DNA of 64,000 nucleotides from contig CAKSLQ010000011.1 of NCBI GenBank assembly GCA_934467415.1, forward strand, positions 1-64,000, in the 5' to 3' direction. Shown here piece by piece: positions 41,652-49,399 of this stretch. How positions within the stretch are numbered: position 1 is the first letter of the stretch; each line of letters starts with the position of its first letter. Under the pieces are notes generated by a model. The model made no database searches. It was not told the DNA's origin and saw only the letters and a list, made by a program, of their open reading frames with translations. Position numbers and translations under genes: made by a program. The stretch is from an uncultured Eubacteriales bacterium. GTDB taxonomy: Bacteria; Bacillota; Clostridia; Oscillospirales; CAG-272.

Positions 41652-43384
41652 TCCTTTGTTACAGTATAGGTCTCCCGGTTGTAGTCCACCGTGAACACCG
41701 TTCCGTCCGAATAGGTCGTGCGGTAGACGCCCTCGGCGAGCTTCTCGTGGTTCTCCATGAATTCATACTGGAGGTGCTTGTACTTCTCGTACTCATCGTA
41801 GGCGACCTTGATGGCGTCTGTGGCGCGCTCGATGTCGTCGTCATTTGCGCAGTGCAGGTCGAGGTCACCCATCCAGTTGCGGTCGGCGCCGAACTTGCTG
41901 TAGAAATACATGACCGGGCGCCCGCCGTACTCGAGGAACTTCAGGTGCTGGTACGCCTCCTTGACCGGGTAGTTGACGGTCTGCGAGGTCGGGTTGGAAA
42001 GGACGATGCCGTGATACACCAGCTGCCAGAACGGAATGCCCTCGTCAAACAGCGCGCACTGCTCGTGCGTCAGCCTTGACTGCACGCCGATATAGAGCGC
42101 CGCGTCCAGGTATTCGTTCATGTAGTCCATGTAGCCCTCGGTCTGGAAGCCGCCGAAGAGGTCGCGACAGTAAGCGGCAACCTTTCTGTGGTAGTCCCAG
42201 GCCTCCTTGCGGGAGACGGGGTGGTTTTTGTCATAGCACTTCTCGGGGATGATGGCGGTCAGCTCATCGTTGTAGTGCAGCCCCTCAAAGCCGTAGCCGC
42301 GCACCTTCGGAAAATCCTTGATGACATAGTTTTCCCAGGCGGTTCTGGCGCAGAGGTGATACGGCTCGCCGCCGTTGAGCCCATCCTTCTTATAGTGCTC
42401 GCGGATGTAGGGCTCGGGGTCGCCGCAGGCGTTTTTCTTCTTGGTGAGGAGGTCGCGGTCGAAATTGTCCGCGATCTCGTACGCGCCGCAGGAGACCGTG
42501 TGGCAGACCACCTGATAGCCCATGCGCTGTGCCTTGGCGATGAAGGCGCGCAGCGCCTCGTCCCCGCCGAAGCGCTCGTCCGAGGGGTACTGCTGGGGGA
42601 AACGGCCGTCATGCCCGCCGGGTCCCCAGCCGACGAGGCAGATCTCCGCCTTGTCAACGCCTTTTGCCTGCATACGGTCCACGATCTTGTTCAGCCGCTC
42701 GACATCGCAGGCGACAAACATCTCGGGCTCGTTTGCAAGGTTCTGATGGCGCACCGGGGTGGGGATCGGCTTCCAGCCCATGCGGATGCGCAGCTCCATG
42801 CCGTCCGCCGCACGGCGGAGCGGCTCACGCAGCGCGGCGCGCTTCCGCAGCGGCACACAGCCGCAGAAATCCAGCTGATACTGCCGGTAGGCACGCGCCA
42901 TCGCGGAATAGCTTGCGCCCGGCATGCGCGTGTAGACGATCTCGACATCCTCGTCCGGCTCGTCGCCGTCGAAGCGGAACTGCGGCGTGACGGTGTAGAC
43001 GCCGTTCTTCACCTCGATCTCGAAGCGGCCGTCAAACGCCTCGCCGCGGATGTGGACAAACACGGCGCGCTCGCTCTCGCAGGCAAAGCCGCAGACCAGC
43101 GTCGCGGTCGGCCAGGTCTTGAACAGTGTGTCCGGCTTTTCGTCAAAGCGGGTCAGCGCAAAGCCGTAATAGAAGTTGGTGGGGTAAAACATATAGCCGG
43201 CGTCGCCCGCATGTGCGGTCGTCAGCGTCGATTCCACGCGCAGCGTTTCCATGCGCGGGTTGGACAGTGCGGCGCGCGGGATGACCACGCGGATCTCGCC
43301 TCCGTTTTCCCGAACGGCGGGCGTAAAGGTTTTTGTAAAGCCGCCGACCGTGACGCCGGTGACCTTGAAGCTGTACTCGTTCAT
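41648..43384 (-). CDS. Putative TIM-barrel glycosidase, DUF5696-like
   Basis: 578 residues, no signal peptide. An N-terminal beta-sandwich (about 1-190) is followed by a barrel-like domain with WGPGGHDGRFPQQYPSDERF, MGYQVVCHTVSCGAYEIAD, YGFEGLHYNDELTAI (candidate acidic residues D and E in HYNDE) and FGGFQTEGYMDYMNEYLDAA. The pattern recalls Clostridia DUF5696 proteins, thought to be glycoside hydrolases near GH101. The catalytic residues are guesses. GGAGG precedes the ATG at 43384. First gene of a three-gene operon controlled by the AraC-type half-sites. Confidence 0.6.
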   Translation of the reverse strand: MNEYSFKVTGVTVGGFTKTFTPAVRENGGEIRVVIPRAALSNPRMETLRVESTLTTAHAGDAGYMFYPTNFYYGFALTRFDEKPDTLFKTWPTATLVCGFACESERAVFVHIRGEAFDGRFEIEVKNGVYTVTPQFRFDGDEPDEDVEIVYTRMPGASYSAMARAYRQYQLDFCGCVPLRKRAALREPLRRAADGMELRIRMGWKPIPTPVRHQNLANEPEMFVACDVERLNKIVDRMQAKGVDKAEICLVGWGPGGHDGRFPQQYPSDERFGGDEALRAFIAKAQRMGYQVVCHTVSCGAYEIADNFDRDLLTKKKNACGDPEPYIREHYKKDGLNGGEPYHLCARTAWENYVIKDFPKVRGYGFEGLHYNDELTAIIPEKCYDKNHPVSRKEAWDYHRKVAAYCRDLFGGFQTEGYMDYMNEYLDAALYIGVQSRLTHEQCALFDEGIPFWQLVYHGIVLSNPTSQTVNYPVKEAYQHLKFLEYGGRPVMYFYSKFGADRNWMGDLDLHCANDDDIERATDAIKVAYDEYEKYKHLQYEFMENHEKLAEGVYRTTYSDGTVFTVDYNRETYTVTKE

Positions 43385-43414
43385 GATGCCTCCGTATACC
43401 GATTTTATACCTTC

Positions 43415-43443
43415 AGTATATCGCTTCGGGACACCGTTTTCAA
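43415..43443 (-). promoter_or_regulatory. Promoter of the DUF5696-GH43-SLH operon
   Basis: TTGAAA (43438-43443), 17-bp spacer, TATACT (43415-43420), followed by TATAC-tgaag-GTATA across the probable start site. Confidence 0.75.
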
Positions 43444-43474
43444 TGTACTTTTTCACCCGGCTATTGTATTTTCC
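43442..43474. promoter_or_regulatory. AraC-type direct half-sites upstream of the DUF5696 operon
   Basis: Plus-strand AATGTACTTTTTC (from 43442) and ATTGTATTTTCC (from 43463), starts exactly 21 bp apart. The first overlaps the last two bases of the -35 hexamer. Same geometry as at 45410-45442. Confidence 0.6.
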
Positions 43475-43478
43475 GAGC

Positions 43479-43513
43479 AAAAAGCGGGCGGGTGTTCCGC
43501 CACCCGCCCGCTC
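43479..43513 (-). terminator. Terminator of the peptide unit at 43.5 kb
   Basis: GCGGGCGGGTG / CACCCGCCCGC hairpin, 7-8 bp past the peptide stop codon; minus strand continues with a T run. Confidence 0.8.
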
Positions 43514-43519
43514 GCCGCA

Positions 43520-43699
43520 TCAGTTGTAGAAGAAGTCCGACCAGTTCTTATACTGATACCGTTCGGACGTGATGTCAAACGTGTTCAGCGCCCCGCGAGC
43601 CTCATATTCGCCGGGGTTCACCTCGCCGCTGGCCAGCAGAATATCGTTTGCGGCCAGTTCCACCTTTTGCAGGGTCGGTTTTATATAGGTATGCTTCAT
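43520..43699 (-). CDS. 59-residue peptide of the LLASG family
   Basis: Second member of the short-peptide family. It starts MKHTYIKPTLQKVELA, then NDILLASGEV, and ends YKNWSDFFYN. It shares with the 26.3-kb peptide the basic/aromatic start with Pro at position 8, the xDxLLASG core at about residues 19-25, and the SD...N end. The start at 43699 follows AAAGGGAG; an in-frame ATG at 43720 overlaps the upstream gene's stop. It follows a secreted beta-helix protein by 17 bp and precedes a terminator, exactly as in the other locus. No signal peptide. Function unknown. Confidence 0.8.
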   Translation of the reverse strand: MKHTYIKPTLQKVELAANDILLASGEVNPGEYEARGALNTFDITSERYQYKNWSDFFYN

Positions 43700-43716
43700 T
43701 TTATTCACGCTCCCTT

Positions 43717-45306
43717 TCATCCGATGATCGTGTTGACACTCACACCTGCCGCGATCGGCAGCGTGTACTGCACGCCGTCGGCCTCGACAAACGCCCATGC
43801 GTAAATCGTCGTGTCAAGCTCGCTTTGCGGGATCTCGGCAAGGTCGAGCGCAAACGCCGTCTCCGTGCCGTCCGTCGCCGTCCATTCCGCCACCTTGGCG
43901 CTGCCGATGACGTCGGTCTTGGCAACGAAGATGCCGTAGCGGGCGACGGTTGCATCCGCCGTCGTCACAAGCTTGGCAATCAGGCGGATCGTGCCTGCGC
44001 CGGTCTTGTCGGTCGCCGCGCTGACGCTGCCGAGCTCCAGCTTTGCCGTGATGGCCGGGATATCGCGGGTCTCAGACACGTTGCAGACCGTGCAGGTGCG
44101 CTTCTCCACGCCCTTCACGCCGAAGTCGGCCGGGGTCACGACCATCCAGTCGCCATAGGTGTGTTCGGTCTTGCCCAGAACGCCTTCCTCGGTGGCCGAG
44201 CAGGTCTTGCAGGGGTAGAGCACTTTGCCCTCCGCCACACAGGTTGCTGGCGTCAGCACCTTGCCGTTGGTATAATCAAAGTCGTGCGTGTGCGTTGTCA
44301 AGGAAGTGAAGTCGCCGCCCATAGTAATCGCCGTATAGCTGTCAGACTCCTGCTGCACTTTATCGGTCGCCTCCAGCGTGACTGCGCCCGCGGCCGTCAG
44401 ACCGACGCTGCCGTTCGGCTTCATGGCGAAAGAGCCGACCTCGCCGCCGGTCCAGAGCAGGGTCAGATCGCTTGCCGCAACATTGTGGACGCCCGCGCCG
44501 TAGACCGCGCCGACCGATGCATCGCCGAACACCTCCACACGGACACTGCCGACCGTGGTGTTTCTCGACTGATAGCCTGCCGCGTACAGCTCGTTGACCG
44601 CAGCCGTGCCGCCGATGTGCACGTTGATGTCGCCGTAGGTGCAGGCATTTGACGCCGTGACACCCTGCGCCGTGCCGAACTGGCGCGGACCGCCGACCAC
44701 GATCATATCGCTGCCGGAGAGCACGGTGACATTCGTCGCCGTGGGTCTGTCCACATACTTCGGACCGGCTGCGCCGCCGAAGTTATGCTGCACGCTGCCG
44801 ACCACCCAGAACGCCTTGCCGATGTCACCGCCGGTATAGTTGTTCATCGCAACGCCCTCGCCGATGGTGACGGCATGGTGCTGACCGACCACCATAAAGG
44901 AGGTGCCGTCCGCCGACGCAAAGGTGACATTCTCAAAGGTCGTGTCGTCCGCAAGGCCGAAGCGGGCATACTTCGAGGTCTTGTAGACCGCGCCGCTGTC
45001 GCGATAGTCCACGCCGCCGTACACACTGGTAATCGTGATGGACTTTGCGGAGTGCGCGCGTGCAAAGTGCGTGCTCTGCGAGAATGCGCCGCAGAGGACG
45101 ACCGTGCCGTCCTGGTCGGGGTCGAGCAGGTTGTACGCCGCGTTGAGGCCGGCAACCGCTGTCTCCGGGGTCAGACCGTCCGCCTCATTGTTGCCGCTCC
45201 CGCTCAGGTACACGACGGTCGCCGTGCCTGCCGCCGAAGCGCAGAGTGCAAATGTCAGGAGCATCAGAAGCGCCGTGACAAGTGCTAGGCCGAATTGCTT
45301 TTTCAC
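43717..45306 (-). CDS. Secreted beta-helix-type protein with Ig-like C-terminal domain, paralogue 2
   Basis: 529 residues from a GTG at 45306 (AAAGGAG ten bases upstream; signal peptide KKQFGLALVTALLMLLTFAL). The mature part opens VVYLSGSGNNEADGLTPETA. A segment with CxxC pairs (YPCKTCSATEEG, KRTCTVCNVSE, about 370-430) is not present in the 26.5-kb paralogue and may bind metal or form disulfides. The last about 105 residues match the other protein's C-terminus (TIRLIAKLVTTADATVARYG ... TIYAWAFVEADG). Partnered with the 59-residue peptide. It has AraC-type half-sites at its promoter. Confidence 0.75.
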   Translation of the reverse strand: MKKQFGLALVTALLMLLTFALCASAAGTATVVYLSGSGNNEADGLTPETAVAGLNAAYNLLDPDQDGTVVLCGAFSQSTHFARAHSAKSITITSVYGGVDYRDSGAVYKTSKYARFGLADDTTFENVTFASADGTSFMVVGQHHAVTIGEGVAMNNYTGGDIGKAFWVVGSVQHNFGGAAGPKYVDRPTATNVTVLSGSDMIVVGGPRQFGTAQGVTASNACTYGDINVHIGGTAAVNELYAAGYQSRNTTVGSVRVEVFGDASVGAVYGAGVHNVAASDLTLLWTGGEVGSFAMKPNGSVGLTAAGAVTLEATDKVQQESDSYTAITMGGDFTSLTTHTHDFDYTNGKVLTPATCVAEGKVLYPCKTCSATEEGVLGKTEHTYGDWMVVTPADFGVKGVEKRTCTVCNVSETRDIPAITAKLELGSVSAATDKTGAGTIRLIAKLVTTADATVARYGIFVAKTDVIGSAKVAEWTATDGTETAFALDLAEIPQSELDTTIYAWAFVEADGVQYTLPIAAGVSVNTIIG

Positions 45307-45382
45307 TGTTATCAATCTCCTTTCGCCGATGCCGACAGCATCGCTTCTTTCATCAGCCGACAGCATCGCTTTTTATATAAAC

Positions 45383-45411
45383 AGAATAGCATTGCCGTGC
45401 CGCATTTCCAA
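45383..45411 (-). promoter_or_regulatory. Promoter of the 43.7-kb secreted protein/peptide unit
   Basis: TTGGAA (45406-45411), 17-bp spacer, TATTCT (45383-45388) on the minus strand, divergent from the AraC gene. Confidence 0.65.
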
Positions 45412-45442
45412 TGTATTTTTCGGGAGAATGGTTGTATTTTTC
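45410..45442. promoter_or_regulatory. AraC-type direct half-sites between divergent genes
   Basis: Plus-strand AATGTATTTTTCGG (from 45410) and GTTGTATTTTTC (from 45431), 21 bp apart. The first overlaps the -35 of the secreted-protein promoter, the second overlaps the -35 (TTGTAT) of the AraC gene's own promoter. Confidence 0.65.
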
Positions 45443-45460
45443 AGCAAAGCTTGCTATAAT
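45432..45460 (+). promoter_or_regulatory. Promoter of the AraC-family gene
   Basis: TTGTAT (45432-45437), 17-bp spacer, TGC-TATAAT (45455-45460), 21 bp before the start codon. Overlaps a half-site, so autoregulation is likely. Confidence 0.7.
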
Positions 45461-45481
45461 GGAGGAAAAGGAGGGATCGCC

Positions 45482-46318
45482 ATGACCGAACTGATTTCCC
45501 TTGACGCCATTGAACCGAAGCATCTGTTCTGTGACATCTACGGGCTTCCGCAGCGCTGGCAAAAGGGCGAAAGCTGGAGCTTTATCGGCTCACCGCGCCG
45601 GGATCACGGCTTTGCCTACATCCTTTGCGACGAGGCCTATATTCGCCTTGCCGACGGCACGGAGCAGCATTTCCGCCGCGGCAGTCTTTTGTATATTCCG
45701 AAAGGCTGTGAATATTACGCCGAGTACCGCGGCACGACCGGCGCCTGCTCGGACATCCTTGTCAACTTTGATATCCGCGACACCTGCGGCGGCGAATATG
45801 CCCTCGCGGACGAGGTGACCTGCCTGCTCCGCACCGTGCCGCCCCAGCTGGCAAACGACATTGAGAAGCTGGCGGAGGCCAGCACCAATCTCAGGCACCC
45901 TGCCCTGCGCGTGACCCGCATGTTCTACGCCTTGCTGGAAAATCTGCTGGCCTGCATCATGCTGCTGCACACCGACGGCGGCGCCGAGGCTGACCCGACT
46001 GCGCCCGCCCGCTTCTACATCGACCACCATATCGGCGACAAGATCCCGGTGGCCGAGCTTGCGAAAATGTGTCTGCTGTCCGAGTCGGCGTTCCGCAGGG
46101 CATTCCATACGGCAACCGGCATGTCTCCGGCACAGTACAAGGTACACGTCAAGATCCGCAAGGCGCAGGAGCTGCTCGCCGGTACGCCCGAGGTCTCCAT
46201 CGCCGAGATCGCGGACATCCTCGGCTTCTACGACATGTCCTATTTCTACAAATCCTTCACCGCACAGGTCGGCACGACGCCGGGACAATATCGCGAGGAG
46301 GCGCAGGCGGCGCGCTGA
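45482..46318 (+). CDS. AraC-family transcriptional regulator (cupin sensor type)
   Basis: 278 residues. The N-terminal half (about 1-150) looks like the cupin sugar-sensing domain of AraC proteins (ADGTEQHFRRGSLLYIPKGC). The C-terminal double helix-turn-helix has VAELAKMCLLSESAFRRAFH and IADILGFYDMSYFYKSFTAQ with GTTPGQYRE. AAGGAGG precedes the ATG. Divergent from the secreted-protein/peptide unit and next to an orphan solute-binding protein. Shared 21-bp-spaced half-sites at three promoters nearby suggest these are its targets. Confidence 0.9.
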   Translation: MTELISLDAIEPKHLFCDIYGLPQRWQKGESWSFIGSPRRDHGFAYILCDEAYIRLADGTEQHFRRGSLLYIPKGCEYYAEYRGTTGACSDILVNFDIRDTCGGEYALADEVTCLLRTVPPQLANDIEKLAEASTNLRHPALRVTRMFYALLENLLACIMLLHTDGGAEADPTAPARFYIDHHIGDKIPVAELAKMCLLSESAFRRAFHTATGMSPAQYKVHVKIRKAQELLAGTPEVSIAEIADILGFYDMSYFYKSFTAQVGTTPGQYREEAQAAR

Positions 46319-46365
46319 TCTGTAGCCGACCCGCAGCCGGGCCATTGCCTACCTATATCGGAAAA

Positions 46366-46400
46366 TACAATTCACAGCGCGGATTCTACAATGCAAAAAT
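46366..46400. promoter_or_regulatory. AraC-type direct half-sites upstream of the solute-binding protein gene
   Basis: Minus-strand ATTGTATTTTCC and ATTGTAGAATCC, starts 21 bp apart. Their orientation relative to the gene is the same as at the other two promoters (reading opposite to the gene). Confidence 0.55.
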
Positions 46401-46420
46401 GCGGGAAACTGTGCTACCAT
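46392..46420 (+). promoter_or_regulatory. Weak promoter of the solute-binding protein gene
   Basis: TGCAAA, 17-bp spacer, TACCAT. The -35 is poor, as expected for an activator-dependent promoter, and directly follows a half-site. Confidence 0.45.
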
Positions 46421-46453
46421 AACTGCGGAAGCAATCTTCCGCAGTTATTTTTA
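46419..46453 (+). terminator. Terminator after the AraC gene
   Basis: AACTGCGGAAG-caat-CTTCCGCAGTT followed by ATTTTTAT, just before the ribosome site of the solute-binding protein. The predicted start site of that gene (about 46427) lies inside the left arm, so only readthrough RNA would form the full hairpin. Confidence 0.7.
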
Positions 46454-46469
46454 TACAACGGAGGCATTT

Positions 46470-47948
46470 ATGAAGCGAACAGTTTTATCCGCCGCGGCAC
46501 TCGTGCTGTGTCTGCTCGCCCTTGCCGCCTGCGGCAAAAAGGAGACGCCGCAGGGCACCACGGCATCCGACGCGGCGACAGAACCCACCACGGAGGTCAC
46601 GGGCGAGGTGCTCGGTGTACCGACGCACGCCGACTACGGCGGGGAGACCTTCTCCATTCTGACAGCGGGCAATGTGGCGCACCGCGACTTCACCTTTGAC
46701 GAGCAGTCCTCGCTGCCGATGGATTCGGCGCAGTACCGCCGCCGCGCCCGCGTCGAAGAAGACTACAAAGTCAAGATCGAGCAGACGCGTATGCAGGGGT
46801 ATTCCAGCGGTGCGGGGCCCGGATTCATGGAAGTCAGCACCGCGGTGAACGCGGGGGAGACAAAATGGGACCTCGCGCTGATCGCCGGGTATGACGTGAG
46901 CGTGCTGGCCTACAACGGACTGCTCTATGACCTCAATTCCGTCCCCGGCATTGACCTCACAAAATCCTGGTGGGATCAAAAGGCCAATGAGAGCCTTGCG
47001 ATGAACGGCGTCATGTTCTTCTCGACCGGTGAGATCACCACCTCGGACAACAATGCCGCTTTTGTCATCATGTTCAACAAGGACCTCATGCGCGACTATG
47101 CGCTGGATGACCCCTATCAGCTGGTCTACGACGGCAAATGGACGATGGGCAAATTCGCCGAGCTGTGCAAGACCGTCACCGAGGACCTGAATCAGGACAG
47201 TAAAATGGATGAAAACGACCGCTTCGGCCTCCTCGTGTGGGACGACTCGGTGGTCGGCATCGTCAACGCGGCCGGACAGCGCTGCTGCACGATCGAGGAC
47301 GGCGAGATCCGGCTGACGCTCTACAACGAGACCACGCTCTCCGCGCTTGAGACCTACTTCTCCATCGCCTATGACACGCAGTATGCGTTTACCTATCAGC
47401 GAAACGGCAGCGGCACCGACTATGAGCAAAGGCTGTGGGAGGGCAACCACGGGCTGTTCTGGACGACCTATATGGGCATCGTCCCGACCTTCCGCGAGAT
47501 GGAGAGCGACTTCGGCCTGCTTCCCTACCCCAAGCTGACCGAAAAGCAGGACGCCTACTACAGCACGGTCGCACCCTTCAACTCGCAGTTCATCTGCGTG
47601 CCGCTGGTGCAGGACGACATCGAGCGCACCGGGACAATCACCGAGGCGCTGGCCTATTACGGCAAGGAGATCGTCACCCCGGTCTACTATGATGTGAACC
47701 TCATCGGGCAGTCCACGCGCGACGAGGAATCCGCCGACATGCTGGACATCATCTTCGGTTCCTTTGTTTTCGACATCGGCTACTACTACCAGATCGGCCC
47801 CTACAACAAGGAGCTGATCTACATGGTGCGCGAGTTTGACACGAACTTTGCCTCGCGCTACGACGCCAAGGCCGGCACGGCCGAGGCGCTGCTCGGCGTC
47901 ATCAATGAATACTATCAGAACGCCGTCTCCCAGTGGAAGACGGAGTGA
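46470..47948 (+). CDS. Extracellular solute-binding lipoprotein (family 1-like), orphan
   Basis: 492 residues. Lipobox LAAC gives lipid anchor C21, then a short Thr/Ala-rich spacer and a carbohydrate-binding-protein domain: FSILTAGNVAHRDF, KWDLALIAGYDVSVLAYNG, NGVMFFSTGEITTSDNNAAF, DGKWTMGKFAELCKTV, GLFWTTYMGIVPTFREME. The family delivers sugars to ABC importers, but no permease or ATPase gene is adjacent, so it must use distant ones or act only as a sensor. GGAGG precedes the ATG. The candidate AraC half-sites suggest it supplies, or reports on, the sugar that controls this locus. Confidence 0.8.
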   Translation: MKRTVLSAAALVLCLLALAACGKKETPQGTTASDAATEPTTEVTGEVLGVPTHADYGGETFSILTAGNVAHRDFTFDEQSSLPMDSAQYRRRARVEEDYKVKIEQTRMQGYSSGAGPGFMEVSTAVNAGETKWDLALIAGYDVSVLAYNGLLYDLNSVPGIDLTKSWWDQKANESLAMNGVMFFSTGEITTSDNNAAFVIMFNKDLMRDYALDDPYQLVYDGKWTMGKFAELCKTVTEDLNQDSKMDENDRFGLLVWDDSVVGIVNAAGQRCCTIEDGEIRLTLYNETTLSALETYFSIAYDTQYAFTYQRNGSGTDYEQRLWEGNHGLFWTTYMGIVPTFREMESDFGLLPYPKLTEKQDAYYSTVAPFNSQFICVPLVQDDIERTGTITEALAYYGKEIVTPVYYDVNLIGQSTRDEESADMLDIIFGSFVFDIGYYYQIGPYNKELIYMVREFDTNFASRYDAKAGTAEALLGVINEYYQNAVSQWKTE

Positions 47949-47954
47949 AAGAGC

Positions 47955-47992
47955 AAAAAACAGGCTCTCCGTGCGGAGAGCCTGTTTTTCAG
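47955..47992. terminator. Bidirectional terminator between the solute-binding protein and argH
   Basis: AAAAACAGGCTCTCC-gtgc-GGAGAGCCTGTTTTT, between convergent stop codons, T runs on both strands. Confidence 0.85.
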
Positions 47993-47998
47993 TCTGCT

Positions 47999-49378
47999 TT
48001 ATTTTTTCCCGAGGAAAGCGGCGACATAGTCCCGCTCGGCGGCGAAGGATGCGGGCGAAGTGCCGCCCGCCGAGGTGCGTTTGGCCACGCAGGTCTCGAG
48101 CCTGATGGCGTCATAGAGATCCGCCTCAAAATTCGCGTCGAACTGCTTGTAAACATCGAGCGGGATCGCGTCGAGCACGGTGTGCTCCCGCACGGCGTAA
48201 GCCACGATGCTGCCGACCGTCTTATACGCGGTGCGGAAGGGTTCCCCACGGCCGACGAGGTAGTCCGCAAGGTCGGTCGCGTTGATGAAGCCGCCCTGCG
48301 CCGCCTTGTACATCGCGTCGGCATGCACCTCCATGGTGGCCACCATCGGCGCGAACACGTCGAGGCACATTTTCACGGTGTCCACGCTGTCGAAGACCGC
48401 CTCCTTGTCCTCCTGCATGTCCTTGTTGTAGGCAAGCGGCAGCCCCTTCAGCATGGTGAGCGTGGCAATGAGATTGCCGTAGACCCGTCCCGTCTTGCCG
48501 CGCACCAGCTCCGCCATGTCCGAATTCTTCTTCTGCGGCATGATGCTCGACCCCGTGGTATAGGCGTCCGACAGGGTGACAAAGCCGAACTCAAAGCTCG
48601 ACCAGAGGATAATCTCCTCCGCAAAGCGGGAGAGATGCATCGACAGGATGGCAAACGCGCTCTCCAGCTCCACGACGAAATCGCGGTCGGACACGCCGTC
48701 GAGGCTGTTGAGCGCAATCGCGTCAAAGCCGAGCGCCGCCGCCGTCATTTCGCGGTCGATGGGGTAGGTCGTCCCCGCCAGCGCACAGCAGCCGAGCGGC
48801 GACACGTTCATGCGGGCGGCGGCGTCCGCGATGCGTCCCGCGTCGCGGATGAGCATCATGGCATAGGCTAAGAGATGATGCCCGAACGTGACGGGCTGCG
48901 CCCTTTGCAGATGCGTGTAGCCCGGCAGGATGGTGTCCCTTTGCGCCTCGGCCACCTCGAGAACCGCCGCAACGAGCGCGCGCAGCTTCTCGTCGATCTC
49001 GCCGCACGCCTGCCGCAGATAGAGCCGCAGGTCGAGCGCGACCTGATCGTTGCGGGAGCGGGCGGTGTGCAGGCGACGGCCGACGTCGCCGATACGCGCG
49101 GTCAGCTCCGCCTCGACAAACATGTGAATATCCTCGGCGTCGGGCGAGATCTCGAGCTTTCCCGCGTCAATATCCTCGAGGATCGCGCCGAGCGTGTCGA
49201 TCAGCAGCGTGCTGTCCGCCGCGGTGATGATCCCCTTTGCGCCTAGCATGGCGGCGTGCGCCATCGAGCCTTCGATATCCTGTTTGTACATCCGCTTGTC
49301 CACCGCGATGGAGGAATTGAAGTCGTCCGCCACGCGGTCGAGCGCACCCGCGGTGCGCCCTGCCCACATCTTATTCAT
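47999..49378 (-). CDS. argH: Argininosuccinate lyase
   Basis: 459 residues. Last step of arginine synthesis: argininosuccinate to arginine and fumarate. Signature GSSIMPQKKNSDMAELVRGK carries the catalytic Ser loop; HTARSRNDQVALDLRLY and PGYTHLQRAQPVTFGHHLLA are the other conserved blocks. Full family length. Translated 21 bp after argG on the same strand. Confidence 0.97.
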   Translation of the reverse strand: MNKMWAGRTAGALDRVADDFNSSIAVDKRMYKQDIEGSMAHAAMLGAKGIITAADSTLLIDTLGAILEDIDAGKLEISPDAEDIHMFVEAELTARIGDVGRRLHTARSRNDQVALDLRLYLRQACGEIDEKLRALVAAVLEVAEAQRDTILPGYTHLQRAQPVTFGHHLLAYAMMLIRDAGRIADAAARMNVSPLGCCALAGTTYPIDREMTAAALGFDAIALNSLDGVSDRDFVVELESAFAILSMHLSRFAEEIILWSSFEFGFVTLSDAYTTGSSIMPQKKNSDMAELVRGKTGRVYGNLIATLTMLKGLPLAYNKDMQEDKEAVFDSVDTVKMCLDVFAPMVATMEVHADAMYKAAQGGFINATDLADYLVGRGEPFRTAYKTVGSIVAYAVREHTVLDAIPLDVYKQFDANFEADLYDAIRLETCVAKRTSAGGTSPASFAAERDYVAAFLGKK

Positions 49379-49399
49379 ACAGCCTCCGATGTGCCGTTT

